Positions 5,456-6,545 of a DNA stretch of 6,545 bases are shown here, one piece after another. Below the pieces are notes generated by a model. The model ran no database searches. It was given only the letters and a program-made list of their open reading frames with translations, and was not told the DNA's origin. The stretch is from Gemmataceae bacterium (GTDB taxonomy: Bacteria > Planctomycetota > Planctomycetia > Gemmatales > Gemmataceae). A program made the position numbers and the translations under genes. Position 1 is the first letter of the stretch. The number at the start of each line of letters is the position of its first letter. The DNA lies in assembly GCA_947490035.1 (NCBI GenBank), contig CANLGS010000248.1:1-6545 (forward strand), in the 5' to 3' direction.

Positions 5456-6136
5456 ATGGCCAACCAGCCGACGCAAGCCGTTCAAGACTACCTCAAAGCC
5501 ATCCACCGGCTCGGCGGGTCCGACGACGGCGTCGCGTCCGGCAAGATCGCGACGGAGTTGGGCGTGAAGGGGCCGTCGGTCACCGGCATGTTGAAGCGCC
5601 TGGCGGATGCCGGGTGGATCGAGTACGCCGCCGGCAGCGGTGCCAAACTCACCGCCACCGGGCGGGCCGAAGCGCTCCGCGTCATCCGCCGACACCGGCT
5701 CGTCGAGTTGTTCCTCATGCAAGTTCTGAAACTCGACTGGAGCGAGGTGGATGCGGAAGCGGAGGCGCTCGAACACGCCATCTCCCCGCGGCTCGAACAG
5801 GCGATATCAGACTATTTAGGCGAACCAGGCGAAGACCCGCACGGCCACCCGATCCCGTCGCGCACCGGCGAGATGAAGTCGCGGAACCTGAAGCGGCTCT
5901 CGGAATTTCGCGCCGGCGACACGGTCGTCGTGCGCGAGGCCCAGGACGACAACCCCGAACGTCTCCGGCACTGGCGCGCGCAGGGTCTCACGCCGGGTGC
6001 GTGCGTCCGCGTCCTCGCGTACCAGGAACTCGACGACCTGTTCGAGGTCGAGGTAGACGGCAAACTCGTCCGCCTCGGCAGCGAAGGGCTGATCGGGTTG
6101 CGCGGGGAACTCTTCACATCGGCCGGCGCGAAATAG
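5456..6136 (+). CDS. DtxR/MntR-family metal-dependent transcriptional repressor with FeoA/SH3-like domain
   Basis: The 226-residue product has the full three-part DtxR layout. A winged-helix DNA-binding domain spans about 1-75: AVQDYLKAIHRL, then KIATELGVKGPSVTGMLKRLADAGWIEY as helix-turn-helix and recognition helix, and LTATGRAEA. The dimerisation and metal-binding domain spans about 76-140 (RRHRLVELFL, ALEHAISPRLEQAI, HGHPIP). An SH3/FeoA-like domain spans about 148-222 (FRAGDTVVVRE, GLTPGACVRVL, LVRLGSEGLIGLRG). Aligned to DtxR, metal ligands His79 and Glu83 correspond to His80 and Glu84, and Glu105/His106 to Glu106/His107. DtxR Met10 and Cys102 are replaced by Asp11 and Glu103, as at MntR Asp8 and Glu99. 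This favours manganese sensing, but the position of MntR Glu11 is Lys14, so the metal is not settled. ATG 5456 has GGAG at 5445-5448 (7-nt spacing); upstream ATGs at 5417 and 5420 overlap the candidate -10. No transporter target gene is visible nearby. Confidence 0.93.
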   Translation: MANQPTQAVQDYLKAIHRLGGSDDGVASGKIATELGVKGPSVTGMLKRLADAGWIEYAAGSGAKLTATGRAEALRVIRRHRLVELFLMQVLKLDWSEVDAEAEALEHAISPRLEQAISDYLGEPGEDPHGHPIPSRTGEMKSRNLKRLSEFRAGDTVVVREAQDDNPERLRHWRAQGLTPGACVRVLAYQELDDLFEVEVDGKLVRLGSEGLIGLRGELFTSAGAK

Positions 6137-6146
6137 GCACTGTCAA

Positions 6147-6177
6147 CCGGCCGCGCCGGGTTTGCCGCTTTCAGCGG
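6147..6177 (+). terminator. Two small hairpins after the regulator gene, possible weak terminator
   Basis: Beginning 10 nt after the stop are a CCGGC-CGC-GCCGG hairpin (6147-6159) followed by GTTTG, and then CCGCT-TTC-AGCGG (6165-6177). The stems are only 5 bp and the T stretch is 3 nt, so termination here is a guess. The remaining gap to 6247 shows no gene. Confidence 0.3.
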
Positions 6178-6247
6178 TTGCAGGAATACTGCCGAAAAAG
6201 CCGTCACTTCTAGCGAATCCCCACACGCCAATTTACCGCTCCCCTGG

Positions 6248-6275
6248 TTGACCGCTTGCGCGCGTGACCTACGGT
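6248..6275 (+). promoter_or_regulatory. Sigma-70-like promoter (TTGACC -16- TACGGT)
   Basis: TTGACC (6248-6253, 5 of 6 to the -35 consensus), a 16-nt spacer and TACGGT (6270-6275, keeping T1, A2 and T6) have the same geometry as the promoter at 3502-3529. Transcription would start near 6282, giving a leader of about 65 nt before the GTG start at 6347. The TTG here would otherwise be read as a start codon of a longer 83-residue frame. Confidence 0.5.
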
Positions 6276-6335
6276 TCGGTGTTCCGGTCGCCCGCCCGCG
6301 AACCCTCTTCCCACCAGTCGCCATCACGCCGAAGT

Positions 6336-6339
6336 GGAG
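6336..6339 (+). promoter_or_regulatory. Ribosome binding site GGAG that fixes a GTG start
   Basis: GGAG lies 7 nt before the GTG at 6347, the same core and spacing as for the metal regulator gene (5445-5448 to 5456). It decides the start of the small membrane protein, because the frame has no ATG upstream. Confidence 0.7.
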
Positions 6340-6346
6340 TGTACTC

Positions 6347-6499
6347 GTGTTTCAGTTGCTCGCCTGCAACGTCGCCTGCCTTGCAATCGCGGGTCTGTAT
6401 TACGCCTGGCGCGACGTGTACATCCACCGCCGCCGGCGCGAGAAGCTGAACGACCGGGTCGCGTACATGCTGTGGGTCGCGGCCAAACGCGTCGCTTAG
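6347..6499 (+). CDS. 50-residue single-pass membrane protein (hypothetical)
   Basis: From the GTG at 6347 the product is 50 residues. A hydrophobic segment at about 2-20 (FQLLACNVACLAIAGLYYA) forms one transmembrane helix. A strongly basic cluster follows (HRRRREK, 27-33), then a short amphipathic tail with VAYMLWVAAKRVA. By the positive-inside rule the C-terminus should be cytoplasmic. Two cysteines (7 and 11) lie within the helix. The codons are strongly G/C-ending, like the neighbouring genes, supporting real coding. The longer reading from TTG 6248 adds 33 residues with no recognisable feature and begins on a promoter-like -35 box. I do not recognise a named family. The function is unknown; it could be a small membrane adaptor, but nothing here shows a partner. 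Confidence 0.7.
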   Translation: MFQLLACNVACLAIAGLYYAWRDVYIHRRRREKLNDRVAYMLWVAAKRVA

Positions 6500-6500
6500 C

Positions 6501-6545
6501 AGAGGGCAGAAGGCAGAAGAGCCGCAGATGACGCAGACGGACGCA
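6501..6545. repeat. Short purine-rich direct repeats at the window edge (incomplete)
   Basis: After the small gene come two adjacent copies of GGCAGAA (6505-6511, 6512-6518) and then CGCAGATGA (6523-6531), CGCAGACGGA (6532-6541) and CGCA (6542-6545). These look like the start of the GGCAGAAGGCAGAA / CGCAGATGACGCAGA type of dispersed intergenic repeat that I recall from planctomycetes and relatives. The window ends inside it. Confidence 0.5.

Overview
The window looks like chromosomal DNA from a high-GC planctomycete, most likely the Gemmata group (Gemmataceae). This rests on the strong G/C bias at third codon positions, a planctomycete-type cytochrome c domain protein, a small protein carrying a motif I associate with planctomycetes, and intergenic inverted repeats of a style I recall from Gemmata-like genomes. 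The assignment is from memory and composition, not from a search. All supported genes lie on the + strand.

Layout. (1) 1-32 is probably the last codons of an upstream gene. (2) 145-1641 encodes an exported c-type cytochrome domain protein with a C-terminal DUF4384-like region. (3) 1755-3320 encodes an exported, proline-rich, tandem-repeat protein with a C-terminal outer-membrane beta-barrel-like domain. (4) 3640-4062 encodes a small, basic, conserved hypothetical protein behind a recognisable sigma-70-like promoter. (5) 4155-5300 is lpxB, lipid-A-disaccharide synthase. (6) 5456-6136 encodes a DtxR/MntR-family metal-dependent repressor with a C-terminal FeoA/SH3-like domain. (7) 6347-6499 encodes a 50-residue single-pass membrane protein with a GTG start. 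The last 46 bases are short purine-rich repeats cut by the window edge.

Four perfect inverted repeats with unrelated sequences (arms 29, 40, 25 and 33 bp) sit in four of the intergenic gaps. Each begins within about 10 nt of the preceding stop codon, and one overlaps the lpxB stop. Several start sites had to be moved downstream of the longest open frame, because the extensions ran through promoters or these hairpins.

The genes do not form one pathway. There is a cell-envelope theme: a secreted cytochrome, an outer-membrane protein, lipid A synthesis and a small membrane protein, plus a metal-responsive regulator. The hairpins and separate promoters suggest mostly independent transcription units. 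The most unusual signals are the stop-proximal hairpin set, the two peptide repeat arrays in the outer-membrane protein (one with purely synonymous divergence), and a promoter architecture shared by two small genes.
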